NCBI RefSeq assembly: GCF_000716675.1
Contig: NZ_JNXT01000054.1
Location: 1 to 62,737 of the forward strand
DNA length: 62,737 nucleotides
Direction: 5' to 3'
DNA from: Streptomyces alboflavus
GTDB lineage: Bacteria > Actinomycetota > Actinomycetes > Streptomycetales > Streptomycetaceae
The first letter of the stretch is position 1. Each line of letters begins with the position of its first letter. Position numbers and translations under genes: made by a program. Below are positions 6,401-12,572 of this stretch, piece by piece. Below the pieces are notes generated by a model. It worked only from the letters and a program-made list of their open reading frames with translations, was not told the origin of the DNA and did no database searches.

Positions 6401-8613
6401 CACTTCTTCGAGCAGTAGATGGCGCGATGGCGCGACCTGCTGGTGATCTCGCCCGAGCAAGTCTTGCAAGTCGGCGGCGTGTAGTCCGGACGTCTTCTGC
6501 GCCACGCCGCGCGCATCGAGCAGGGCTTACAGAGCGGTCCGAGCTTGACCGCGTTTCCGCAGTCCGTACACGTTCTGTCCATGATCTAAGCGTACAGGTA
6601 GCGACGGCCCAAATCGCCGCAATTGAGCGGGAGTTGCACGCCGGAGAGGTCTTCGACTTCACCATCCCGGACGACGAAACGTTCTGGGCAGAGGGCGTCC
6701 TGGTCCACAACTGCACGCCGTGTGCGGACATCGACGGCCGCGAGTTCGAGGACCTCGACGCCGTGCGCGCCGTGTACGGGGCGGGCGGCTACCAGGAGTG
6801 CGAGGGCGGGATCCGCTGCCGCGGCACGGTCACAGCGGTCTGGGACACCACGGAGGAGGCCTCGATGGGCCGCACGCGACGCTGCTGGAACACCGCGACA
6901 CCCGAGCAGATCGCCGCCCGCGGCCGCGCCATGCGGCCCGCGCTCCCCGCGCCGGGCGGCGAGGAAACCTGGTACCGCATCACCAACGCCATGGACGAGG
7001 CCAGCGGCAGTCCTGTCGCGTCGGTGCACATCTACGGAGACATCGGATCATGGGGCATCACGGCCGCGGCGTTCGTGGAAGAGCTGAAGACGGTCGACGC
7101 CGCCGAGATCCACCTCTTCGTCAACTCCCCCGGCGGGGACGTCTTCGACGGGCTAGCCATTCACAACGCGCTGCGCTCCCACCGGGCCCGTGTGATGGTG
7201 CAGGTCGACGCGCTCGCGGCGTCGATCGCCTCGGTGATCGCGATGGCCGGGGACCGGATCGTCATGTCCCCGCACTCGCAGATGATGATCCACGACGCGC
7301 AGGGCGTGTCCTGCGGTAGCCCTGAGGAGCTGCGGGAGTACGCCGACTTCCTCGACCGGCAGTCCGACAACATCGCCGCGGTCTACGCCGAGCGCGCGGG
7401 CGGCACGAAGTTGCAGTGGCGCAAGCGGATGCAGGCCGAGACCTGGTACTTCGCCGACGAGGCGGTGGAGGCCGGACTCGCGGACGAGGTCGCCGAGCCG
7501 CAGAGGGTGCCGGACGAGGAAGCGGCGTCGGATGACCGTGCGATCGCCGCCGCGTGGGACCTGAGCGTGTACAACTACGCGCACGCCAGCCGCGAAGAAG
7601 CGCCCGCCCCGCCGCTGGACACGGCCGCGCCGACCCACCACACCGCGACGGTGGACCGGCCCTGGGACTCCGGCCCGAACGAGCGCCGCCTGCCGTCGCC
7701 GATGAGCGTGGCGACGGCGAAGAAGGCGTACGGCTGGTACGACCCCGCCCAGGCCGAGAACGGCGAGCTGCCCAAGGCAGCCTGCAAGTTCCCTCACCAC
7801 GAGGTCGACGGCGACGGCAGCCCCGGTGCCGCGAACCTGGCCGCCTGCCGCAACGCACTCGCCCGCCTACCGCAGTCCGATGTGCCCGAAGCGCAGCGCG
7901 CGGCCGTGGAAGCACACCTGCGCGCGCACCTCACCGACGGCGACAGCAGCGAGGACCACACCCACCACGCGCCCACCGCCGCGGTCGTGTTCGACCCCGA
8001 AGCGTTCCGTCAGGCCGCGGTCGCAGCCCTCGACCCGATGCCCGGCTACCAGCCCGACCACATGCGTTCCCTCATGGCCGGACTCGCAGGCGACGCACCC
8101 GCCACACCCCAGCCGCAACGCGAGGCCCCCGCCTACGTGCCGCCCCCGGCCGACACCGTGCCCGAACCCGACCCCCACGCTGTGGCCGCCGACTACTTCC
8201 GCTCCCACATGGCAGGCGTCGCCGACAACGCGCCCGCCGCACCCGAGCCCGAACGGCCGGCCGCACCATACGTACCGCCGCCTGTCGACACCGTTGCTGA
8301 TGCGGATCCCGAGACCGTTGCGGTGGGCTGGTTCCGCAGCGTGTTCGCCGCCGCAGCGAACGACGCCCCCGCTGTGCCGCAGCCCGAACAGCCCGCACCC
8401 ACAGCTGAGGCCCCGCAGGTGGTGTACGTCCCCGAGCCGCCGCCGCCCGCCGATGAGGTCGCCGTCGACTACATGCGCACCCTCATGGCGAACGCCGCCC
8501 ACGACCTTGCCGCCCCCGAGCAGGCTGCGGCACCCGGCCCGGCGCGCGCCGAGCCGATCCCGGAAATCGACCCGAAGAGTTTCGAACGCAGCCTCAGGGA
8601 GGCACGACTGTGA
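3499..8613 (+). CDS. portal - MuF - ClpP-type prohead protease fusion, interrupted by an intein
   Basis: This gene encodes 1704 residues, about 1302 after intein removal. Residues 1-400 are a phage portal protein, the dodecameric DNA gate. Residues about 480-669 plus 1072-1120 form a MuF-type head-morphogenesis domain with the family motif NT|CTPCADIDG. Residues about 1150-1345 are a ClpP/S14-like prohead protease with nucleophile region ALAASIASVIAMAG and histidine region MMIHDAQG. The end (about 1520-1704) is a four-copy Pro/Ala/acidic repeat. Portal, MuF and protease are usually separate genes. Here one chain would have to be cleaved, plausibly by its own protease. The GTG start at 3499 follows GAAGGGAGGGG. 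The stop overlaps the capsid gene as GTGA. Confidence 0.9.
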   Translation: MARTLLGTLLNRAPVPYSGRSNISIPWRQPTGAEAQMRAMGTVGTLFAIVNRTSNATALVNWRLYRKAPSGLPEDRTEVTQHAALDLWNKPNKFFTRQELVESEQQHIDLTGEGWLVIARSPRSPIPLELWPVRPDRIAPVPHPVDFISGYMYTGPDGQEIALRVEDVIQIRMPNPLDPYRGMGPVQSVLTEIDAARYSAEWNRNFFMNSAEPGGIIEVPQALGDTEFNELRERWNEQHKGVANAHRVAILEHGKWVDRKYTQRDMQFAELRQVSRDVIREAFGAPAFVLGDVGDVNRATAEASKVLFAEQLTVPRLERFKQALNNDLLPLYGKDAARTLEFDYCDPVPPDAAARNSELREKTSAYARLVNADADPRLVSEYLGLPEIAGDADRALLVEIVKGAPSTAPWILPLLGFDIPDRPVVPAPGAPAPAASARVDLHHHVPFTPAARHLPSYNTVLSRPRTLPRAAAADPDLGSLRAQFDEALTALLEAWEPVAEAQYTELERQIEEAVDADDINKLSGLSVASDEAARVLRSALADMAETAARQMAEEAAEQGVKVRPPKLDKGLRNAFGSELVEIAAATAGLVSADAAAAAGREALRLLVPGASGASVAEKVGGFLRGLKNWFRRDQLGGALHRAQNAGRVATLQAAPKARYFATERLDQNTCLAPEVLVTTRSGLVPAKDVTLDDELLTHSGRWAKPDRIVVSEVEEQLTRMVLTDGRSLRLTWDHPVLVRNGSGFAWRNAGDLAVGDLVVDQSTLELDGEVSAVDLGLGQAPDGVSTVGYVGGLAAVDARAQRVPVVSVGLDYERVADEEVHDPGADLDLGSVTAPEVFESLADPAFDAGLGVAGAVAADRAVPLAGGAGGDDAEVRPAVAAGDDDGRSAAGLGAVAPLVGLGVPEGGTASLARGGDAPGVTAGSRAADVPVCGADGNAVLLAAFGADLGDLPPRGPDLGEELRVGELALLRAVDGAMARPAGDLARASLASRRRVVRTSSAPRRAHRAGLTERSELDRVSAVRTRSVHDLSVQVATAQIAAIERELHAGEVFDFTIPDDETFWAEGVLVHNCTPCADIDGREFEDLDAVRAVYGAGGYQECEGGIRCRGTVTAVWDTTEEASMGRTRRCWNTATPEQIAARGRAMRPALPAPGGEETWYRITNAMDEASGSPVASVHIYGDIGSWGITAAAFVEELKTVDAAEIHLFVNSPGGDVFDGLAIHNALRSHRARVMVQVDALAASIASVIAMAGDRIVMSPHSQMMIHDAQGVSCGSPEELREYADFLDRQSDNIAAVYAERAGGTKLQWRKRMQAETWYFADEAVEAGLADEVAEPQRVPDEEAASDDRAIAAAWDLSVYNYAHASREEAPAPPLDTAAPTHHTATVDRPWDSGPNERRLPSPMSVATAKKAYGWYDPAQAENGELPKAACKFPHHEVDGDGSPGAANLAACRNALARLPQSDVPEAQRAAVEAHLRAHLTDGDSSEDHTHHAPTAAVVFDPEAFRQAAVAALDPMPGYQPDHMRSLMAGLAGDAPATPQPQREAPAYVPPPADTVPEPDPHAVAADYFRSHMAGVADNAPAAPEPERPAAPYVPPPVDTVADADPETVAVGWFRSVFAAAANDAPAVPQPEQPAPTAEAPQVVYVPEPPPPADEVAVDYMRTLMANAAHDLAAPEQAAAPGPARAEPIPEIDPKSFERSLREARL
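5506..6711 (+). other. intein in the MuF domain (402 codons, class 1 cis-splicing)
   Basis: The insert runs from Cys670 to Asn1071 of the host protein. Block A is CLAPEVLVTTRSGLVPAKDV. Block B holds the T-x-x-H motif as TWDHPVL (Thr731, His734) followed by GDLAVGDLVV. Block F is VFDFTIPDDETFW, and block G is EGVLVHN followed by Cys+1. All expected splicing residues are present: Cys1, block B Thr/His, penultimate His, terminal Asn and Cys+1. The roughly 250 residues between the splicing halves are low-complexity Ala/Gly/Asp/Arg/Val and show no LAGLIDADG or HNH motif. Removing the insert rejoins the extein as LDQNT-CTPCADIDG, the intact MuF signature. Confidence 0.93.
5629..6582 (-). CDS. antisense-nested zinc-finger VSR-like homing endonuclease inside the intein
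   Basis: The 317-residue product has five paired-cysteine zinc modules: C5/C8/C18/C21, C39/C42/C57/C61, C83/C86/C103/C107, C117/C120/C135/C139 and C148/C151/C168/C172. Modules 2-5 share the pattern CxxCGxxF...CSxxC. A VSR-like/DUF559 nuclease fold follows at residues 180-270: WVVDF (Asp209), EADGDYWH (Glu219, Asp221, His226) and YTVWRLSETEI. By hand count 58 of the first 70 codons end in G or C, as expected for real coding sequence here. The start is fixed because an in-frame TAG lies two codons upstream of the ATG. No Shine-Dalgarno is visible, so a leaderless transcript is possible. Its C-terminal tail is antisense to intein block B. The natural role would be cutting intein-free MuF alleles. 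Confidence 0.85.
   Translation of the reverse strand: MDRTCTDCGNAVKLGPLCKPCSMRAAWRRRRPDYTPPTCKTCSGEITSRSRHRAIYCSKKCKFADPEFLAKIRTPRRQVTKVCPECGKEYSVPVGTAHRYIRCSRACSNARGITATCKRCGAAFRHSQTDKRSHCSETCRRPPVIISCGHCGTNFRIVPSGAARKRYCSVRCYRASDAETSIERRVRETLEHLGRSHRSQVQIGPWVVDFLVGDSLVVEADGDYWHSLRPGVDRRKTADIADRGYTVWRLSETEINGADFPVEFKRRLIDYEVAHGEIPRVPPGEATAVPDEDRVVPRQAKRSAVSEHHPGQLLLDL
8056..8610 (+). repeat. four imperfect 45-47 codon repeats at the end of the portal-protease gene
   Basis: Units begin at 8056, 8191, 8326 and 8467 with the pattern D(Y/H)(F/M)RS.MA..A..APA.P.PE, then YVPPPADTV and an acidic spacer. Units 1 and 2 are each 45 codons, unit 3 is 47, and unit 4 diverges into the protein C-terminus. 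The helix-plus-proline pattern and the position just before the capsid gene suggest a scaffold-like segment, which is inference. Confidence 0.75.
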
Positions 8614-10115
8614 ACACGGCAACCATCCGGAGGCAGCGCGAGACCGTGAGGTCCGGACTGCGCCAGCGCATGATCAAGCGGGCCGGGTTCGACCCGGCCG
8701 CGGCCGGCAAGGCGTACAACCGGGTCGCCGAGCCCCCGGCGCCGGCGAACGGCATGGACCCGGAGCGGCTGGCCATTCCGACGGGTCAGGCTGAGCTGGA
8801 GGCGATGCTCACCGACTCGGCGAAGATGCAGCGCGTTTTCGCCGACAAGAACGGTGCGTTCGGGGAGTTCGTCACCAACTACGCCCGTGCGGTCCACAAC
8901 CGCGACCTGTCCATCGCGACGCAGGTCAAGGAGCAGACCGAGGCGATCCTCGCGAACTGGCTGCGGGAGAACCAGCCTGAAGGCGTCGAGCGGCTCGACC
9001 TCACCCCGAAGGCGGTCGTGCAGACCGGCAACGCCCGCAACCACCTGCACAACCCGAAGGCGATGGGCGCCGTCCTGGACCGCGAGTTCAAGAACAGCGC
9101 GGAGTACTTCCAGACGATCTGGCACAACGCGAACCGCACCGCGGACATGCAGGCGAAGCTGTCCCGGGTCCGCAACGCGTTCTCCTCGACGGTGCCGTCC
9201 GAGGGCGGGTTCCTGATCCCGGAGACGCTCCGCTCGGAGATGCTCGCGGTCGCACTGGAGACCTCCGTGGTGCGTCAGCGGGCGCGGGTCATCCCGATGG
9301 AGACCCTCAGGGTGCCGTTCCCGGCGATCGACTCCACGAGCAACGTCAGCTCGGTGTACGGCGGTGTGGTCGGCTACTGGACCGAGGAAGGCGCAGCGCT
9401 CACCGCGTCGCAGGCCGCCTTCAGCCGGATCGTCCTGGACGCGAAGAAGCTCACCGCGTACACCGAGGTCCCCAACGAGCTGATCTCCGACTCGGCAGTC
9501 TCGTTCCAGGCGTTCCTCGACCAGATCTTCCCCGAAGCTCTGTCCTTCTACGAGGACATCGCCTTCCTCAAGGGCTCCGGTGTGGGCGAGCCCCTCGGCG
9601 CCCTCGACTCGGGCAACGCCGCGACGATCTCCGTCACCAAGGAGTCCGGCCAGGCGGCGGACACGATCGTCTGGGAGAACATCGTCAAGATGTACTCCCG
9701 CATGCTCCCGTCCAGCCTGGACCGGGCCGTGTGGGTGTGCTCCATCGACACCTTCCCCCAGCTCGCCACGATGGCCCTGTCCGTGGGTACGGGCGGGTCG
9801 GCGATCTGGCTCAACAACGGCGTGCAGGGCCCGCCGATGACGATCCTCGGACGGCCCGTCATCTTCACCGAGAAGGCGCCGGGTGTCCTCGGTGACCTCG
9901 GCGACATCAGCTTCGTGGACTTCGGGTTCTACCTGATCGGCGACCGGCAGGTCATGAGTGCGATGAGCTCGCCGCACTTCAAGTTCCAGAACGACCAGAC
10001 CGCCTACCGCATCATCCAGCGCGTCGACGGCCGCCCCTGGCTCCAGTCCGCGATCACGCCGCAGAACAACGGCCCCACGCTTTCGCCGTTCGTCCAGCTT
10101 GCGGCCCGCGCCTGA
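8610..10115 (+). CDS. major capsid protein, HK97 fold
   Basis: This 501-residue protein builds the icosahedral shell. An N-terminal region of about 180 residues, rich in charged helix, resembles the delta/scaffold domain. It is followed by the typical entry to the HK97 core: TVPSEGGFLIPETLRSEML, then RVPFPAIDSTSNVSSVYGG, GYWTEEGAALTASQAAFSRI and TAYTEVPNELISDSA, and the loop FLKGSGVGEPLGAL. The start GTG overlaps the upstream stop (GTGA), so translation is coupled to the portal-protease gene. The N-terminal part is presumably trimmed by the protease encoded just upstream. The protein is longer than HK97 gp5 (385 residues) because of the long N-terminal part. Confidence 0.95.
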   Translation: MNTATIRRQRETVRSGLRQRMIKRAGFDPAAAGKAYNRVAEPPAPANGMDPERLAIPTGQAELEAMLTDSAKMQRVFADKNGAFGEFVTNYARAVHNRDLSIATQVKEQTEAILANWLRENQPEGVERLDLTPKAVVQTGNARNHLHNPKAMGAVLDREFKNSAEYFQTIWHNANRTADMQAKLSRVRNAFSSTVPSEGGFLIPETLRSEMLAVALETSVVRQRARVIPMETLRVPFPAIDSTSNVSSVYGGVVGYWTEEGAALTASQAAFSRIVLDAKKLTAYTEVPNELISDSAVSFQAFLDQIFPEALSFYEDIAFLKGSGVGEPLGALDSGNAATISVTKESGQAADTIVWENIVKMYSRMLPSSLDRAVWVCSIDTFPQLATMALSVGTGGSAIWLNNGVQGPPMTILGRPVIFTEKAPGVLGDLGDISFVDFGFYLIGDRQVMSAMSSPHFKFQNDQTAYRIIQRVDGRPWLQSAITPQNNGPTLSPFVQLAARA

Positions 10116-10127
10116 CCTGACCTGGCC

Positions 10128-10162
10128 AGCCCCGGGGCGGCAATCAACCCCCGCCCCGGGCT
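10128..10162 (+). terminator. hairpin after the major capsid gene
   Basis: The 5' arm AGCCCCGGGGCGG (10128-10140) pairs with CCGCCCCGGGCT (10151-10162), leaving one bulged C and a 10-base loop. It probably attenuates transcription or protects the abundant capsid mRNA rather than fully ending the late operon, since tail genes follow on the same strand. Confidence 0.55.
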
Positions 10163-10206
10163 CAACCCCACGGTGGCATTAACACCCCACCGGGAGAGGC
10201 AACATC

Positions 10207-10719
10207 ATGACCACAGGAGCACGCGGCCTCGGCCGGGTCTTCAACGCCTCTGTCGGCGCCGTCCCTGCGGACGCCGTCAGCGCGGCCATCACCGGCAACC
10301 GCATCCACATGAAGGACTGCGACACTGTCGCCTTCCTCGTGGTCGCTGGGAGCGGATCGACGGACGTCCTCGACCTCGATCTCCAGGAGCACACCGCCGC
10401 GACCGGTGGCACCAGCCAGGACCTGGACATCATCACCAAGTTCTATTACCAGGACGAGACCACCCTCGACGGTGACGAGACGTGGACCGAAGGGTCGCAG
10501 TCTGCCGCGTCGGAGATCACCGACGTCGGGTCGGCGTCGGCGCAGCAGCTCGTCGTGGTGGAGGTCGGCTCGGAGCAGCTGTCCGACGGCTACGAGTGGG
10601 TGTCGCTGAACGTGCCGGACCTGGGCACGAACGGGTCGAAGTACGTGGCGATCATCAATCTGGCGCTGGATCTGAACGTGCAGCGCAAGCCCACCAACCT
10701 CGCGAACCTCAACACCTGA
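10207..10719 (+). CDS. hypothetical head/decoration protein (170 aa)
   Basis: This 170-residue protein begins at an ATG preceded by GGGAGAGGCAAC. It looks like a small beta-rich virion protein: an N-terminal segment ARGLGRVFNASVGAVPADA, many Thr/Val/Asp strands and a terminal helix LNVQRKPTNLANLNT. There is no signal peptide or membrane span. It lies directly after the major capsid gene, the usual place for decoration or cement proteins. That role is inferred from context only; I do not recognise a named family. Confidence 0.75.
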   Translation: MTTGARGLGRVFNASVGAVPADAVSAAITGNRIHMKDCDTVAFLVVAGSGSTDVLDLDLQEHTAATGGTSQDLDIITKFYYQDETTLDGDETWTEGSQSAASEITDVGSASAQQLVVVEVGSEQLSDGYEWVSLNVPDLGTNGSKYVAIINLALDLNVQRKPTNLANLNT

Positions 10720-10734
10720 GAGGAGGACTGACCC

Positions 10735-11217
10735 ATGGCAACTCTCATTCAGGGCAACGAACTTCGCTCCCTGGTTCTCGGACGTCCGCCCGTCTCCTCT
10801 CCGTCCGGCGCGTTCGCCGCCGACACGAGGACGATCTTCACCGTCGCGGGCGGCGAGGTGCTGATCACCGCCCTGTGGGGCAAGGTCACCACCGCGATCA
10901 CCGTCGCGAACACAGTGAAGCTCGTGGTCAACCCGACGACCGGTGACAGCGCCGACGTCAACGAGGCCACCGACCTCGGGACGACGGACACGGCGGCCGG
11001 GACGGTCATCGGGTTCGCCGGTTCGGTCGACGACCCTGCGACGACGGGCGCGACGTTCGAGTACCAGCTCGCCAAGAACGCGGCTGCTCTGTCCGGGCTC
11101 GTTGTGACGACCGGGGATGTCGAGCAGGTCACCACCGGTACGGGCCCGGACGGAGCGATCACCTGGTACGCGACATGGGTGCCACTCACCGACGGCGCGA
11201 CCCTGGTGGCTGGCTGA
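10735..11217 (+). CDS. hypothetical structural protein (160 aa)
   Basis: This 160-residue protein has a strong GAGAGGAGG site before its ATG. It is rich in Val, Thr and Ala, with alternating beta-type segments (TRTIFTVAGGEVLITALWGKV, then TVKLVVNPTTGDSADV) and no transmembrane span. It is followed at one base distance by the next gene, so the two are surely co-transcribed. It is likely a virion component of the head or head-tail region; the sequence does not identify a family. Confidence 0.75.
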   Translation: MATLIQGNELRSLVLGRPPVSSPSGAFAADTRTIFTVAGGEVLITALWGKVTTAITVANTVKLVVNPTTGDSADVNEATDLGTTDTAAGTVIGFAGSVDDPATTGATFEYQLAKNAAALSGLVVTTGDVEQVTTGTGPDGAITWYATWVPLTDGATLVAG

Positions 11218-11218
11218 C

Positions 11219-11647
11219 ATGGCGGGGTCGGTGACGGCGACGGTATCCGCGGTGACGGGCGGGGCCGGGGTGCGGAAGTACAGCCTCGACTGGACCTCGG
11301 ATGCGTCCGGTGACGTGTCCGGGAATTCGGTGACGCTGCCTGCCGGGACAATCGTCGCCGTCACCTTCACCCCCGACTCAGGGGGCACGCAGCCGACCGA
11401 CCAGTACGACGTGACGATGACGTGCGACCAGCACGGCGTGAACGTTCTGGACAACGGTGCGGGCACGTCGATCGGCGCGAACCTGTCGAACGCCGCCGCT
11501 ACCCACAAGATCGCTTTCATTGGTGCGGCGGACACCACCTACATCCGGCAGTGGCTGCACGGAGGCGGTTACACGCTGGTGGTGGCTGCCGCCGGCAGCG
11601 CCAAGGGCGGGCTGGTGGACGTCTACATCGCTCCGGGGGTGCTGTGA
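11219..11647 (+). CDS. hypothetical structural protein (142 aa)
   Basis: The ATG at 11219 is one base after the previous stop. The 142-residue protein begins MAGSVTATVSAVTGGAGVRKYSLDWTSDASG and continues as a Ser/Thr/Gly-rich beta sequence ending in LVVAAAGSAKGGLVDVYIAPGVL. It resembles small phage decoration or tail-associated proteins in composition, but no catalytic or metal motif is present. It belongs to the same tightly packed operon of small structural genes. Confidence 0.72.
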   Translation: MAGSVTATVSAVTGGAGVRKYSLDWTSDASGDVSGNSVTLPAGTIVAVTFTPDSGGTQPTDQYDVTMTCDQHGVNVLDNGAGTSIGANLSNAAATHKIAFIGAADTTYIRQWLHGGGYTLVVAAAGSAKGGLVDVYIAPGVL

Positions 11648-11648
11648 C

Positions 11649-12167
11649 ATGGCGCTGTGGGTGTGTGCCGGGCCGGACGGGTGCGGGACGAAGTACGCAG
11701 TGGGGCTGTTCAAGTGCCCTCGCTGCCACAACACCGAGTTTTTCGAGGACGGAGATCCCATGGCGAAGATCACCCGCCACGGTGGGGCGTCCGACGCGAC
11801 GCTGCCTCAGCCGGAGCCTGCGGCGGCTGACGCTGCTGTGCCGGAGCCGGTGAAGGCCCCCGAGCCCGCACCCGGGCTGGTCGAGGAGCCGCTCGACGTC
11901 ACCAGGGACCTGGCCGGAGAGCCAGCGCCCGTAGAGGAGACGAGCGAGGGTGCGGAGCCGGGGCCTGACAGTGGCACGGCCGAGCCCGAGGCGGCCGAGG
12001 CCCCCCGCGAGCAGGAGCCGGACTACGAGACGTGGACCGTCGAACAGCTCAAGGAGCAGCTCGCCGTACGCGGCCTGCCCAAGTCCGGCAAGCGGGACGA
12101 CCTCGTGCTCCGTCTCCTGGAGGACGACGACACCCGCACGGCGCAGGCCGAGACCGCAACGGAGTAG
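11649..12167 (+). CDS. zinc-ribbon and SAP-domain phage protein
   Basis: This 172-residue protein starts one base after the previous stop. Residues 1-35 carry a zinc-ribbon-like set, CAGPDGC followed by CPRC. The middle (about 45-120) is a disordered Ala/Pro/Glu linker. The end (about 125-160) is a SAP-type helix-extended-helix DNA-binding motif: WTVEQLKEQLAVRGLPKSGK then DDLVLRLLE. Short SAP proteins of this shape occur in the structural cluster of several actinophages and are often annotated as head or Rho-terminator-like proteins. The DNA-binding role is inferred. Confidence 0.72.
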   Translation: MALWVCAGPDGCGTKYAVGLFKCPRCHNTEFFEDGDPMAKITRHGGASDATLPQPEPAAADAAVPEPVKAPEPAPGLVEEPLDVTRDLAGEPAPVEETSEGAEPGPDSGTAEPEAAEAPREQEPDYETWTVEQLKEQLAVRGLPKSGKRDDLVLRLLEDDDTRTAQAETATE

Positions 12168-12170
12168 GCC

Positions 12171-12536
12171 ATGGCCGTCGGATTCTCCACCGCTGCGGCG
12201 AACACACACCTGGACAACCAGGGCACCGCCTACCCGTGGGTCCAGCTGCACGTCGGGGACCCCGGCGCTGCGGGCACCGCGAACGCAGCGACGGAGACGA
12301 CCCGTAAGCAAGCGACGTGGGCGTCGGCGTCCGCTGCCGCGAAGACCACGTCGGCTGACCTGGTCTGGACTGCCGTGGCCGGTACGGAGGACTACACGCA
12401 TTTCTCGCTGTGGTCGGCCTCGTCCGGCGGGAACTTCGGCGGGTCCGGAACGGTCACGGCGAACGCGGTCACGGCCGCGGACAGTTTCACGATCTCCGCC
12501 GGTGATCTCGATCTCAGCCTGACCGTCGCAGCCTGA
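12171..12536 (+). CDS. hypothetical tail-fibre-like structural protein (121 aa)
   Basis: This 121-residue protein starts three bases after the previous stop. The sequence has HLDNQGTAYPWVQLHVGDPGAAGTAN near the start, a pattern I recognise from small actinophage proteins often labelled putative tail fibre proteins, and the beta-rich end SFTISAGDLDLSLTVAA. No cysteines or membrane spans are present. A strong AAAGGAGGTGA site follows for the next gene. The function is uncertain beyond virion structure. Confidence 0.68.
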   Translation: MAVGFSTAAANTHLDNQGTAYPWVQLHVGDPGAAGTANAATETTRKQATWASASAAAKTTSADLVWTAVAGTEDYTHFSLWSASSGGNFGGSGTVTANAVTAADSFTISAGDLDLSLTVAA

Positions 12537-12572
12537 ACCACCCGCCCGAGCCCAGAAAGGAGGTGACCGAGG

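Noticed and set aside
5770..6600. In-frame LAGLIDADG or HNH endonuclease in the centre of the intein
   Set aside because: The sense-frame centre is low-complexity and has no such motif; the nuclease motifs appear only on the opposite strand.
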